This document shows positions 19,797 to 28,859 of a DNA stretch of 64,000 bases, piece by piece. The DNA is taken from the NCBI RefSeq assembly GCF_900327275.1, contig NZ_LS398548.1, positions 1,736,001-1,800,000 of the forward strand. Reading direction: 5' to 3'. Position 1 is the stretch's first letter; every line of letters starts with the position of its first letter. The DNA is from Orientia tsutsugamushi. Its GTDB lineage: Bacteria; Pseudomonadota; Alphaproteobacteria; Rickettsiales; Rickettsiaceae. The translations under genes and the position numbers were made by a program. The notes beneath the pieces were generated by a model. That model made no database searches, was not told the origin of the DNA, and was given only the letters and a program-made list of their open reading frames with translations.

Positions 19797-20393
19797 ATGC
19801 TTCAGCAAATATATGATTTTTTAAATATTAATTATAATGTTTCACGTGAAACATTTAATAAATTTAAAGAGTATTATTCTCTATTAAGCAAATGGAATTC
19901 AACAATTAATTTAGTTTCAGCAACTACTTTACAAAATTTTTGGCAAAGGCACATTTTTGACTCTATACAATTATTAAATTATATTCATAATAAAGATATT
20001 ATTGTTGCAGATTTAGGTAGTGGGGCTGGATTCCCTGGAGTAGTACTATCTATATCAGGAATAAAAAATGTAATATTAATAGAATCCGATAGTCGCAAAG
20101 CTGCTTTTTTACTACAAGTAGCTCAATTATCTGATCAAAAAATTGAAATTATAAATGATAGAATACAAAATCTAAAGGTAAAATGTGATATTGTTACTGT
20201 CAGAGCATTAGCAAATTTAAGTACAATATTATCACATACAAAGCAATTCACGGTTAAAGACAAATATTTAATTTTAAAAGGTAAAAATTATCAGCATGAG
20301 ATCACTCAAGCATTATTACATAATAAATTTAATTATAGGCTATATAAAAGTTGCACTGATGATAGTTCATGGATACTAGAAATTAGAATATAA
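19797..20393 (+). CDS. rsmG: 16S rRNA G527 N7-methyltransferase RsmG (GidB)
   Basis: Methylates N7 of G527 in the 530 loop of 16S rRNA. 198 residues, normal. SAM motif VADLGSGAGFPGVVLSI, then KAAFLLQVAQL and the conserved VTVRALANLSTIL. The N-terminal NVSRETF is encoded by a perfect parS site (19838-19853). First gene of an rsmG-parA-parB cluster, a classic alphaproteobacterial arrangement; 6 bases separate it from parA. Confidence 0.95.
   Translation: MLQQIYDFLNINYNVSRETFNKFKEYYSLLSKWNSTINLVSATTLQNFWQRHIFDSIQLLNYIHNKDIIVADLGSGAGFPGVVLSISGIKNVILIESDSRKAAFLLQVAQLSDQKIEIINDRIQNLKVKCDIVTVRALANLSTILSHTKQFTVKDKYLILKGKNYQHEITQALLHNKFNYRLYKSCTDDSSWILEIRI
19838..19853. promoter_or_regulatory. parS centromere site 2, within rsmG
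   Basis: TGTTTCACGTGAAACA, perfect parS palindrome embedded in codons for NVSRET near the start of rsmG. The exact match at two positions 137 bases apart next to parAB is beyond chance for AT-rich DNA. Confidence 0.93.
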
Positions 20394-20399
20394 CAATCA

Positions 20400-21197
20400 A
20401 TGAGTTACAACGCACAAATTATAGTTATTGTTAATCAAAAAGGTGGTGTAGGCAAAACTACTACTGCTACTAACTTAGCTACAGCATTTGCTGCTACAGG
20501 AAAAAAAACGCTTCTTGTTGACCTTGATCCTCAAGGAAATGTAGGAATAGGATTTGGAATAAATAAGCTTAGTACTGATAAAAGTATATATCAGGTTTTC
20601 GTTAACCATAATATTAATATTCCTGAGCAAGCATACAATATTGTTCAGTCATTAATAACACCAACTATAGTACCTGACTTAGATATAATAATTTCAAATA
20701 TGGATCTTAGTGCTACTGAAATTGAACTCGTTTCCCAAGAAGCAAAAGAATCAAGGTTGAAATCCGCTCTTAGTAATATTCAATCTCAATATGATTATAT
20801 AATAGTTGACTGTTTACCTTCACTTGGATTACTAACTTTAAATGCTTTAATGGCAGCTACTCAGGTAATTATTCCTATGCAATGTGAATTTTTAGCTTTA
20901 GTAGGGTTAAGCCAACTATTAAAGATTATTGATAGGTTTAAAAAAAATTTTAACCCTAATCTAAAAATTCAAGGTATATTATTAACCATGCATGATAGAA
21001 GAAATAAATTAACTTTACAAGTTGAAGAGGATGTCAGAAAGCATCTAGCAGATCTAGTATTTAAGACTGTCATTCCAAGGAATGTAAGAATATCAGAGGC
21101 TCCATCTTTTGGTAAACCAGTAATCTTATACGATCATAAATGTTTAGGATCTATAGCATACATGCACTTAGCTAAGGAAATATTAGATAACAACTAA
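20400..21197 (+). CDS. parA: Chromosome partition ATPase ParA (Soj)
   Basis: Walker-type ATPase that forms nucleoid-bound gradients to move ParB-parS complexes. 265 residues. Deviant Walker A QKGGVGKTTTATNLA near residue 13, DLDPQGNVG, VDCLPSLGLLTLNAL (A' / B motifs). Chromosomal Soj type without an N-terminal DNA-binding extension. Operon with rsmG upstream and parB 12 bases downstream. Confidence 0.96.
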   Translation: MSYNAQIIVIVNQKGGVGKTTTATNLATAFAATGKKTLLVDLDPQGNVGIGFGINKLSTDKSIYQVFVNHNINIPEQAYNIVQSLITPTIVPDLDIIISNMDLSATEIELVSQEAKESRLKSALSNIQSQYDYIIVDCLPSLGLLTLNALMAATQVIIPMQCEFLALVGLSQLLKIIDRFKKNFNPNLKIQGILLTMHDRRNKLTLQVEEDVRKHLADLVFKTVIPRNVRISEAPSFGKPVILYDHKCLGSIAYMHLAKEILDNN

Positions 21198-21208
21198 TGG
21201 GTATATAA

Positions 21209-22090
21209 ATGCGTACATCTAAAACTCGAGGATTAGGAAGAGGATTATCAGCGTTACTAAATGATAATATTAGCAGTTCTTCCACCACTATTTCTCAAAA
21301 CGATTCTGTTAGTATTTTAAATATAAATCAGTTAACTGTTAATCCACATCAACCACGTAAATCTTTTGATCATGATAGTTTAGTTGAACTATCTGAATCA
21401 ATACTAGTTCATGGTATAATACAGCCAATCATTGTTAACAAAACTGAAGATCAGAGCAAATATATTATAATTGCTGGAGAACGTAGGTGGAGAGCAGCAA
21501 AAATTGCAAATTTAATCGAAGTACCAGTTGTTATTAGAGATATTGATAATGATCAGGTACTGCAAGTTGCACTAATTGAAAATATTCAAAGACAAAAATT
21601 AAATATTATTGAAGAAGCTGAAGGATACTTAAAGTTAATTGAAGAGTTCAATTTTACTCAAGATAGCCTAAGTAAAATTTTAGGTAAAAGTCGTAGCCAT
21701 ATTGCTAATGTATTAAGACTTAACAGTTTGCCTATACCAGTCAAAGATAGTTTAATTCAAGGCAAAATTACTATGGGACATGCTAGAACTCTTATTGGCC
21801 ATGAAGATGCTATTAAAATCGCTGAAACCATTATTAAGCAAAACTTAAATGTTCGACAAACAGAAAAATATATAAAAAAACTAACTAATCCAAATAAGTT
21901 AAACAAATCTAATCACGTAATTAAGTATTCTACTGGCTCAGAATTAGATGAATTAAGTATACTTACACAAAATCTATCACAGAAATTAAATACAAAAGTT
22001 TTCATTGAAAACTCAAATCATGGAGGGAAAATAACTATTTTTTTTTCTAACCTGGAAAAATTAGATGATATTTTATCTAGAATAAAGTAA
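21209..22090 (+). CDS. parB: Chromosome partition protein ParB (Spo0J), CTPase/clamp
   Basis: Loads at parS, slides as a CTP-dependent clamp and organises the origin region. 293 residues. N-terminal ParA-stimulating start GLGRGLSALL, the ParB/Srx CTP-binding domain with NPHQPRKSFD and GERRWRAAKIA, helix-turn-helix LSKILGKSRSHIANVLRL and a short C-terminal dimerisation domain. Last gene before the IS cluster. Confidence 0.96.
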   Translation: MRTSKTRGLGRGLSALLNDNISSSSTTISQNDSVSILNINQLTVNPHQPRKSFDHDSLVELSESILVHGIIQPIIVNKTEDQSKYIIIAGERRWRAAKIANLIEVPVVIRDIDNDQVLQVALIENIQRQKLNIIEEAEGYLKLIEEFNFTQDSLSKILGKSRSHIANVLRLNSLPIPVKDSLIQGKITMGHARTLIGHEDAIKIAETIIKQNLNVRQTEKYIKKLTNPNKLNKSNHVIKYSTGSELDELSILTQNLSQKLNTKVFIENSNHGGKITIFFSNLEKLDDILSRIK

Positions 22091-22124
22091 TTATGTGATG
22101 TTAACAAACATCTAACTTAGTAAA

Positions 22125-22270
22125 AACGCAGTTTGATATAGCTAAACCACTATCAAACAGGTATGTTATATACTTTTTGAAAAGAGTGTCTAAGTCACAG
22201 TGATATTTCATTCTTCTTGATTTACTTTGAAACAATTTTTTCAATAGGATTTAAATCATGTAGGTAAATA
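22125..22270 (-). pseudogene. IS630-type transposase 3' fragment
   Basis: On the minus strand a short stretch reads YLHDLNPIEKIVSK followed by IKKNEISL and a frayed tail, matching the C-terminal LPPYSPDLNPIE motif (catalytic Glu) of IS630 transposases. The IS982-type copy 2 begins directly upstream (22278). A 5' IS630 fragment on the same strand lies at 23755-24050, so the two may be halves of one element split by later insertions. Confidence 0.55.
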
Positions 22271-22277
22271 CTCTAAT

Positions 22278-22846
22278 AACGGCAATTTAGGATAAGTGAC
22301 AATATGGAAGGTAGTGAAAAAAGGTATACAAAGAAAGAATGTTGAGCTACAAAGAAAATTTAAATAAACAAGGAATAGCCCAACATGAAAAAATGTATTA
22401 TAGCAGTATACTATTTAATAGACAATTTTTGCAAGATATATCAAGAGTGTGAAAGAAAGAGATTAATACCAAGTAGTAATCAAAGGAACAGAGATGGGAA
22501 GTTGTCCTTAGCTGAGTTATTAACAATAGCGATATATTTTTATGTATCTCAATGCAAGGATTGTAAAAATTATCATCTATATTACTTGAGTTATAAGTAT
22601 AAAGGATACTTTTGCTTACCAAGCTATAGTAGAATAATACAACTGTGGCCTAGAATGTTGCTACCATTAGTCGTATTAATGCATTATCTGAAAGGAGAAG
22701 AGGCTGGTATATATTACATCGATGCTACAAAGTTAATAATTTGTCATAATAAACGTACCTCCAGCAATAGAGTTTTTAACAAATTTTCTAAAATTGGTAA
22801 AAGTAGTTATGGCTTGTTCTTAGACTTTAAGCTTCATCTTATAATA
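22278..22846 (+). mobile_element. IS982-type insertion sequence, copy 2, 3' half missing
   Basis: Starts with the inverted repeat AACGGCAATTTAGGATAAG (22278-22296) and carries the first 154 codons of the transposase (22385 on), nearly identical to copy 1 through YYIDATKLIICHNKRTSSNR and GKSSYGLFLDFKLHLII. It ends at 22845 where the IS5-type copy A begins; the missing 3' half is not found on the other side, so the insertion was accompanied by deletion or rearrangement. Confidence 0.75.
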
Positions 22847-23754
22847 GACTTCTTTCGAAACTAGAGAATGATGTAGAATGGTGTTATAAAAATCTAATTT
22901 GAAGTAATAATGAAATTAGATCAGATTAAAGAGTTAAAGGATGAAAAATTTCGTTGATTAACAGGAGTAAGGAAGAGGACATTTTCAAAGATGGTGGATA
23001 TTTTGAGGAAAGCTGATGGTCTTAAGAAATCAAAAGGTGGACGTAAAAATAAGCTCAATTTGGAGGAACAGTTGCTGATGGTGTTAGAATACCTTAGAGA
23101 ATACCGTACTTATTTCCATATAGGTCAGAACTATGGAATTAGTGAAAGTTCAGCATATAAAGCTGTAAAATGGGTAGAAGACAGCCTAGTTAAACACCAA
23201 AACTTTGCTCTTCGAGGCCGTAAAGCTTTAATGAAGAGTGATATGAATTATGAAGTAGTCTTGATTGATGCTACTGAGAGTCCTATAGAAAGACCTAAAA
23301 AAAACAAAAATTCTATTATTCAGGAAAGAAGAAATGGCATACACTAAAAACTCAAATAGTGGTAGACAAGAAAACCAACCAAGTAATATGTACAGATTTT
23401 CTAACGGTAAAAAGCATGATTTTAGATTATTTAAGGAATCCAAAATTCTTATTCATCCTAAGGTTAAAGCGATTACTGATACAGGATATCAAGGTATACA
23501 AAAAATTCACAATAATTCTGAATTACCAAAGAAAAAAAGCAAGAAAAATTCTTTAACTAAAAATGATAAAAAGAATAATCCTAGATTAGCAGGAGAATGA
23601 GTTGTGAATGAAAACGTTATTGGTATGCTAAAAAACGGTTCAAAATTATTGCTGAAAAATATCGAAATAGACGTAAAAGATTCAGTCTTAGATTTAACTT
23701 GATCTCCGGCATTTATAATTTTGAACTACCTTAACCAGTTTCGAAAGAGGCCTA
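22845..23754 (+). mobile_element. IS5-type insertion sequence, copy A (dead)
   Basis: About 910 bp with inverted ends TAGACTTCTTTCGAAACT (left) and the complement of TAGGCCTCTTTCGAAACTGG (right). The transposase (HTH plus DDE_Tnp_4 type) is broken: the start region has a TGA (TTTCGTTGATTAACA), the frame shifts at an A8 run near 23297-23304, changes again at a shortened T-run, and meets a stop after RLAGE. Recognisable: HIGQNYGISESSAYKAVKWVE, VVLIDATESPIERPKKN, FSNGKKHDFRLFKESK, KAITDTGYQGIQKIH. Confidence 0.8.
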
Positions 23755-24050
23755 ATCTCTTTAATGCTTTTTGTATACCCGACTTACTTACTCATAGTCG
23801 TTCAGCTCTTTTCATATTAATATGTGTAACTATATTGACTTACATCTTCTTTTAGTTTATCAATAGAGGTTTTTGTTGGAGCTATGTTTCTATTTTTTAA
23901 CGCAACATGTTTTTACTCCATACAAATACTGTATTCTTTACTATCACAAAATATTTTGACACTTTTTCGAAACTAATTTTCTCTCTTCCATTTATGTCCA
24001 GTACTTTTTTTCCAAAATGTATCGATTATGTCATACTAATTACTTTTTCA
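23755..24050 (-). pseudogene. IS630-type transposase 5' fragment
   Basis: The minus strand contains DNA closely similar to the 5' part of the IS630 remnant at 5788 (block ATATGAAAAGAGCTGAACG and GTATACAAAAAGCAT), encoding the LGVSKSGIQKALKRL-like helix-turn-helix with stops. It joins IS5 copy A at one side and the 145-bp MITE-like element at the other. Confidence 0.6.
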
Positions 24051-24051
24051 T

Positions 24052-24196
24052 TAGACCTCTTTCGAAACTGGTTAAGGTAGTTTAAAATTATAAATGCCAG
24101 AGATCAAATTAAATCTAAGGCCGAATTCTTTACGTCTATTTCGATATTTATCAGCAATAATTTTGAACTACCTTAACCAGTTTCGAAAGAGGTCTA
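24052..24196. repeat. 145-bp MITE-like element derived from the IS5-type right end
   Basis: Both ends carry the same right-terminal sequence of the IS5-type element as inverted repeats of about 40 bases with one mismatch (starting TAGACCTCTTTCGAAACTGG). The core is roughly 65 bases from the 3' end of the transposase gene. It has no coding capacity but has all that is needed in cis for the transposase. Sits between IS630 and IS982-type debris. Confidence 0.75.
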
Positions 24197-24578
24197 TTAC
24201 ATCTTATTGTTATAATCGTTTTATAGTATTTAGCTATATAACTAGGTATGCAAAAGTATCCTTTATACCTATAATTTAAGTAATATAGATAATGATTTTT
24301 AAAATCCTTGCATTGAGATAAATGAAAATATATCAGTATTGTTAATAACTCAGCTAAGCTTAACTTTCCATCTCTATTCCTTTTGGTGTTAACATCTTTC
24401 TTTCGCGCTCTTGATATATCTTACAAAAATTATATATTAGATAGTACACTGTTATAATACATTTTTTCATGTTGGGTTATTCCTTTTTTATTTAAATTTT
24501 TCTTTTTAACTCAACATTCTCTCTTTCTATATCTTTTATTCTATACCTACATGCTTCTCATTATCTTAATCTGGACTT
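24197..24578 (-). mobile_element. IS982-type 5' fragment, diverged
   Basis: The complement contains the leader and first 75 or so transposase codons of the IS982-type element (ATGAAAAAATGTATTATAAC start, then LIDNF-like and DGKLSLAEL-like text) with stops. The terminal repeat is altered (TTATCTTAATCTGG). More diverged than copies 1 and 2, so an older insertion. Confidence 0.65.
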
Positions 24579-24589
24579 AATTGGTCGTG

Positions 24590-24739
24590 ACACTGTTCTT
24601 AACTCTATGTGAGTACGATGAGACTTATATATCTACTGCATTCCTTGCTTATGTTTTTAATTTTAACAAATTTTTTTATTTATTCTTCAAAAGTTTGAAT
24701 AATATTTTCATTTTACTTTCTAATATTTTACATCTTTAT
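24590..24739 (+). pseudogene. Trace of the second IS982-like transposase
   Basis: The plus strand reads LAYVFNFNKF and related text that resembles the LAYIFKHNKISVSFPSLN tail of the remnant at 10720-11100. Short and degraded; a weak call. Confidence 0.35.
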
Positions 24740-25647
24740 TAGACCTCTTTCGAAACTGGTTAACGTAGTTCAAAATTATAAATGCCAGAGATCAAATTAA
24801 ATCTAAGACTGAATCTTTTACGTCTATTTCGATATTTATCAGCAATAATTTTGAACTGTTTTAGCATAGCAATAACGTTTTCATTCACAACCCTTTCTCC
24901 TGCTAATCTACGATTATTCTTTTTATCATTTTTAGTTAAAGGATTTTTCTTGCTTTTTTTCTTTTGTAATTCAGAATTATTGTGAATTTTTTGTATACCT
25001 TGATATCCTGTATCAGTAATCGCTTTAACCTTAGGATGGATAAGAATTTTGGATTCCTTAAATAATCTAAAGTCATGTTTTTTACCGTTAGAAAAATCTG
25101 TACATAGTCCTTGGTGCGTTTGCTTGTCTGCCACTATTTGAGTTTTTAGTGTATGCCTTTTCTTCTTTTTTGAATAATAGAATTTTTGTTTTTTTGAGTC
25201 TTTCTATAGGACTCTCAGTAGCATCAATCAAGACTACTTCATAATTCATATCACTCTTCATTAGAGTTTTACGACTTGGAAGAGCAAAGTTTGGGTGTTT
25301 AACTAAGGTGTCTTCTACCCATTTAACAGCTTTATATGCTGAACTTTCACTAATCCCATAGTTCTGACCTATATGGAAATAAGTACAGTATTCTCTAAGG
25401 TATTCTAAGACCAACAGCAACTGTTCCTCCAAATTGAGCTTATTTTTACGCCCACTTTTTGATTTATTAAGACCATCAGCTTTCCTCAAAATATTCACCA
25501 TCTTTGAAAATGTTCCCTTCCTTACTCATGTTAATCGACGAAATTTTTCATCCTTTAACTCTTTAATTTGATCAAATTTCATTATTACCTCAAATCAGAT
25601 CTTTATAACACTATTCTACATCATTCTCTAGTTTCGAAAGAAATCTA
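24740..25647 (-). mobile_element. IS5-type insertion sequence, copy B
   Basis: 908 bp with ends TAGACCTCTTTCGAAACTGG (24740) and the complement of TAGATTTCTTTCGAAACTAG (to 25647). The transposase lies on the minus strand in two frames, 25501-25088 and 25134-24760. They are split at an A7 run (complement of 25189-25195) inside IERLKKT; a single slip there would give the expected KKRHTLKTQIVVDKQTH reading into CTDFSNGKKHDF. The start region also has a TGA (AACATGAGTAAG). Second half keeps the catalytic KAITDTGYQG and RVVNENVIAMLKQFK. Confidence 0.8.
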
Positions 25648-25663
25648 TTATATCGAACTTAGG

Positions 25664-27052
25664 TTAATAATTAACTAATTGTTTTAAAATGCTAGACAAT
25701 GATCTAAATAATCTTGCCTCAATACTAATATTTTTTGCTGCCCATTTTTTCATCCATGGTTTCATTAATTCCCATATATTAATATCAGGATTTAGGTCTC
25801 TGCTTATTCCTTCAACTACTATCATAGTCTTTTGCAACAGTAATAATTGCGGCTGAGTTTCCATGCCAAAATTCTCTGTTATCATAAATAATTGAGCAAG
25901 CAATTTACCAAGAGATAAATTTTTCAGTGATAATCCAATAATAGGTTCAGCTATAGACCTGCAATATTGCGAAAATAAGTCTAAATTGGTATTTTCTGGT
26001 ATATAGCCAGCTTGCCGATGAATTCTAGCCACTTTCTTATAGTCTCGTTCCAGAAAAGCGTACAAAATCTCAGCTACTGCAATTCTATCCTTTTCAGATA
26101 GCCTGCCTATTATACCAAAATCTACTAATCCTATCTTGCCGTCTGGCAAAACTAGAACATTTCCATGATGTAAATCAGCATGAAAAAATCCATCTCTATA
26201 AGCTTGATTAAAAAACATCAAAATAACTTTTTCTGATAGATCTTTCAATGATGTTCCTTGATTTATTATTAGTTGCCGTTCACGAATTGGCAATCCATGA
26301 ATCCACTCAACAGTTAAAACTTTTTCGGCAGTAAATTCCCAATACACTTTTGGTATATAAGTATTGCGATCTGATATAAAATTATCTAGCATTTCAGAAT
26401 ATGATGCTGCTTCAATTCTCATATCCAATTCACTGACCATAGAGTTTCGTAATATATCTATTACCTCTACTAATTTCAGCCTCTTAACTTTAGGCAAAAA
26501 CTTTAATAAAATCTTGGCAATGAAATGTAATGTTTCTATGTTTTCAAGATATTCAGCTTGTACATTAGGTCTTAGCACCTTTACTGCCACTTCTTCTCCA
26601 GTGACTAGCCGAGCTTTATATACTTGAGCAATCGATGCTGCAACTACTACTTCTTTTGGAAAAAAAGAGAATACTTGATCTATTTCCATTTTAAGGCAAG
26701 CTGTAATAATTTTTTTTGCTTCTTGAGTTGAAAACGGAGGCAATTTATCCTGTAATATCTTTAATGAATCAGCCATGTTGCTACCAATTAAGTCAGGTCT
26801 AGTAGATAATGTTTGCCCTAACTTAATATATGCGGGGCCAAGTTCTTTTAAGCAATTTGTTAATCTATCACTATATTGCTGATTATTTCTATATAGCCAA
26901 CAAATTGGATAAAAAAGAAAGTTAATTAGTCTAATGATACTTCTGAATAAAAAAGATAAGTTAGTACAATCAATATTTTGCAATATTTTGTATTTACTAA
27001 CTATTGCCAAAACTCCTATTAATGCTATTACATTCTTAATAAAGTTAATCAT
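25664..27052 (-). CDS. ubiB: UbiB atypical kinase/ATPase for ubiquinone biosynthesis
   Basis: ABC1/ADCK-family protein needed for ubiquinone production, thought to act as an ATPase that helps extract lipid intermediates. About 462 residues from ATG 27050-27052, which overlaps the ubiE stop (ATGA); an upstream Met exists but would extend into ubiE. Family motifs: LGPAYIKLGQTLSTRPDLIG (KxGQ), AVKVLRPNVQ, GFFHADLHHGNVLVL and GLVDFGIIGRL. An N-terminal and possibly a C-terminal hydrophobic segment. The following IS5 copy ends 16 bases past the stop. Confidence 0.93.
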   Translation of the reverse strand: MINFIKNVIALIGVLAIVSKYKILQNIDCTNLSFLFRSIIRLINFLFYPICWLYRNNQQYSDRLTNCLKELGPAYIKLGQTLSTRPDLIGSNMADSLKILQDKLPPFSTQEAKKIITACLKMEIDQVFSFFPKEVVVAASIAQVYKARLVTGEEVAVKVLRPNVQAEYLENIETLHFIAKILLKFLPKVKRLKLVEVIDILRNSMVSELDMRIEAASYSEMLDNFISDRNTYIPKVYWEFTAEKVLTVEWIHGLPIRERQLIINQGTSLKDLSEKVILMFFNQAYRDGFFHADLHHGNVLVLPDGKIGLVDFGIIGRLSEKDRIAVAEILYAFLERDYKKVARIHRQAGYIPENTNLDLFSQYCRSIAEPIIGLSLKNLSLGKLLAQLFMITENFGMETQPQLLLLQKTMIVVEGISRDLNPDINIWELMKPWMKKWAAKNISIEARLFRSLSSILKQLVNY

Positions 27053-27822
27053 AATTTGAGAGCTGAGTGTATTGCAACAATGCCAAAAGTTAAATTGCAA
27101 AACTTAACGTTCTGAAATCCGACGCTATTAATTATTTGACAAAAATCTTGTTGCGCAGGAAATGTTCTAATACTTTCGACTAAGTATTGATAGGCTTGTT
27201 GATTATTTGCAACTATTTTACCTATTAAAGGTATTAAGTTAAATGAATATAAGTCATACAGTTTGCTTATACATCGATTTTCTACTTTAGAAAACTCTAA
27301 ACATAAAAACTGGCCACCTGGCTTTAAAACTCGGTAAGCTTCTTGTAATGAAGCTTTAATGTTGGTAACATTACGAATTCCAAAAGCAATTGAATAATTA
27401 TCAAAGCTATTATCTGCAAAAGGTAAATTTTCTGCATTACAATTAATATAATGTATATTTTCTAATAAGTTACTATCTACAGCCTTCTCTCTACACTTTT
27501 GTAACATATTATAGTTTATATCACAAATAGTAACATTAGGAATAGTATGATATTTCTTTGCTTTACGATAAAATGTTAAAGCTATATCACCAGTTCCTGA
27601 AGCAACATCAATCAATGAACCATTAAAATCTAAAAATCTATTACAAAATTCTTGTTTCCAAAAATAATGAACACCTAAACTAAGTATATTATTCATTAAA
27701 TCATACTGCTGAGTAACAGAATCAAACACTTTGGCAACCAATTGATTCTTTTTATCACTATCAACAAGTTGAAATCCAAAAGTAGATTTATTACCATTAT
27801 TATGATTATAATTCTTCGTCAT
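27049..27822 (-). CDS. ubiE: Demethylmenaquinone/2-polyprenyl-benzoquinol methyltransferase UbiE
   Basis: SAM-dependent C-methyltransferase of ubiquinone biosynthesis. 257 residues, normal. Motif I LIDVASGTGDIALTFY, then NCNAENLPFADNSFD, IAFGIRNVTNIKASLQEAYR and RVLKPGGQFLCLEFSK. Translationally coupled to ubiB by an ATGA overlap. Confidence 0.95.
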   Translation of the reverse strand: MTKNYNHNNGNKSTFGFQLVDSDKKNQLVAKVFDSVTQQYDLMNNILSLGVHYFWKQEFCNRFLDFNGSLIDVASGTGDIALTFYRKAKKYHTIPNVTICDINYNMLQKCREKAVDSNLLENIHYINCNAENLPFADNSFDNYSIAFGIRNVTNIKASLQEAYRVLKPGGQFLCLEFSKVENRCISKLYDLYSFNLIPLIGKIVANNQQAYQYLVESIRTFPAQQDFCQIINSVGFQNVKFCNLTFGIVAIHSALKL

Positions 27823-28358
27823 TGAATTATTTTCTAAATATGATCAAAACAAATAATATAATAACTAAACATCATAAAAATCAAACTAAAAAAATATGCC
27901 ATTGTTACATGAAGTCAGGAAGTTAAGACAATAACCAATATAATAACTATGAACTTAGACAAAGCTACTTAAGTGCAGCAAAGAATCAATTATGTAATCA
28001 TATTAATTAGATCACAACTGCAAAATGGTATAATCTCTCTGTTTTTATATATTTTTACTTTTGTAAACCAATACTGCTGTTCAACAATTTATATGTCGAA
28101 TATGTAGGATAATACATTAGATTAAAAATATATACTGACTAAATTATTATCGTTGATTTCTTAATAAATTAGTATTAGAATTACGGTTGATAAGTTCATA
28201 AGTTAAGCTACTATTAAAATTAATCACTCATAAAGTACTAAGACTAAAGGCAATATTACAGAAGCTATTGCTTTGAATTTATATAGTTGATAATTGCATA
28301 TATATTTTAATAGCTATTCTAAGGGGTAGTATGTTAATAACAAATACTTTACATAAGA
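27823..28358. other. Intergenic between ubiE and rimP
   Basis: 536 bases between divergent genes. I see no open frame of significance, no tRNA, and no IS ends. It must hold the promoters of ubiE-ubiB and of rimP-nusA; candidate AT-rich boxes are too common here to assign. RimP translation starts at 28359 after a weak ribosome site. Confidence 0.4.
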
Positions 28359-28841
28359 ATGTTAAACGATAAAATAAAAGAGCTAATTACTCCTACTGCA
28401 AAAGCCTTAGGATATAAGGTTATAAATGTGAACTTTATTGTAAAGCCAGCTATATTAAAAATAGTTATTGATCGTTTTGATGAAAAAAAAGTTAAAGTTT
28501 TAGATTGTCAAGCGTTTAGTAAAGCTATTTCAGCAGTTTTAGATGTTGAAAACATAATACCAGGCAAGTACTTTTTAGAAGTTGAATCTGCTGGTATTGA
28601 GCGAAGTCTAATGGATTTAGAAGATTTTATAAAATTTTTAGGATATACAATACAAGTAAAGCTAGTTGCAGCTATTAATGAAAACAAAAAATATATAGGT
28701 GTAATTTCTAATATTAAAGGACAAGAAATCACACTAAATTTGCAAAATGATAGTACTATTGCTATAGATTATGATAATATAAAGGTTGCAAAGATAGTTT
28801 TTACAGATGAAATGTTTAGACAAATCACCAAAAATTATTAG
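28359..28841 (+). CDS. rimP: Ribosome maturation factor RimP
   Basis: 30S assembly factor that helps S12 and related proteins bind. 160 residues, normal. N-terminal domain with LGYKVINVNF and VKVLDCQAFSKAISAVLD, then YFLEVESAGIERSL and the C-terminal SH3-like domain. First gene of rimP-nusA-infB-rbfA, a conserved bacterial operon; 18 bases before nusA. Confidence 0.93.
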   Translation: MLNDKIKELITPTAKALGYKVINVNFIVKPAILKIVIDRFDEKKVKVLDCQAFSKAISAVLDVENIIPGKYFLEVESAGIERSLMDLEDFIKFLGYTIQVKLVAAINENKKYIGVISNIKGQEITLNLQNDSTIAIDYDNIKVAKIVFTDEMFRQITKNY

Positions 28842-28859
28842 CTCAGGAGATATATAAAT

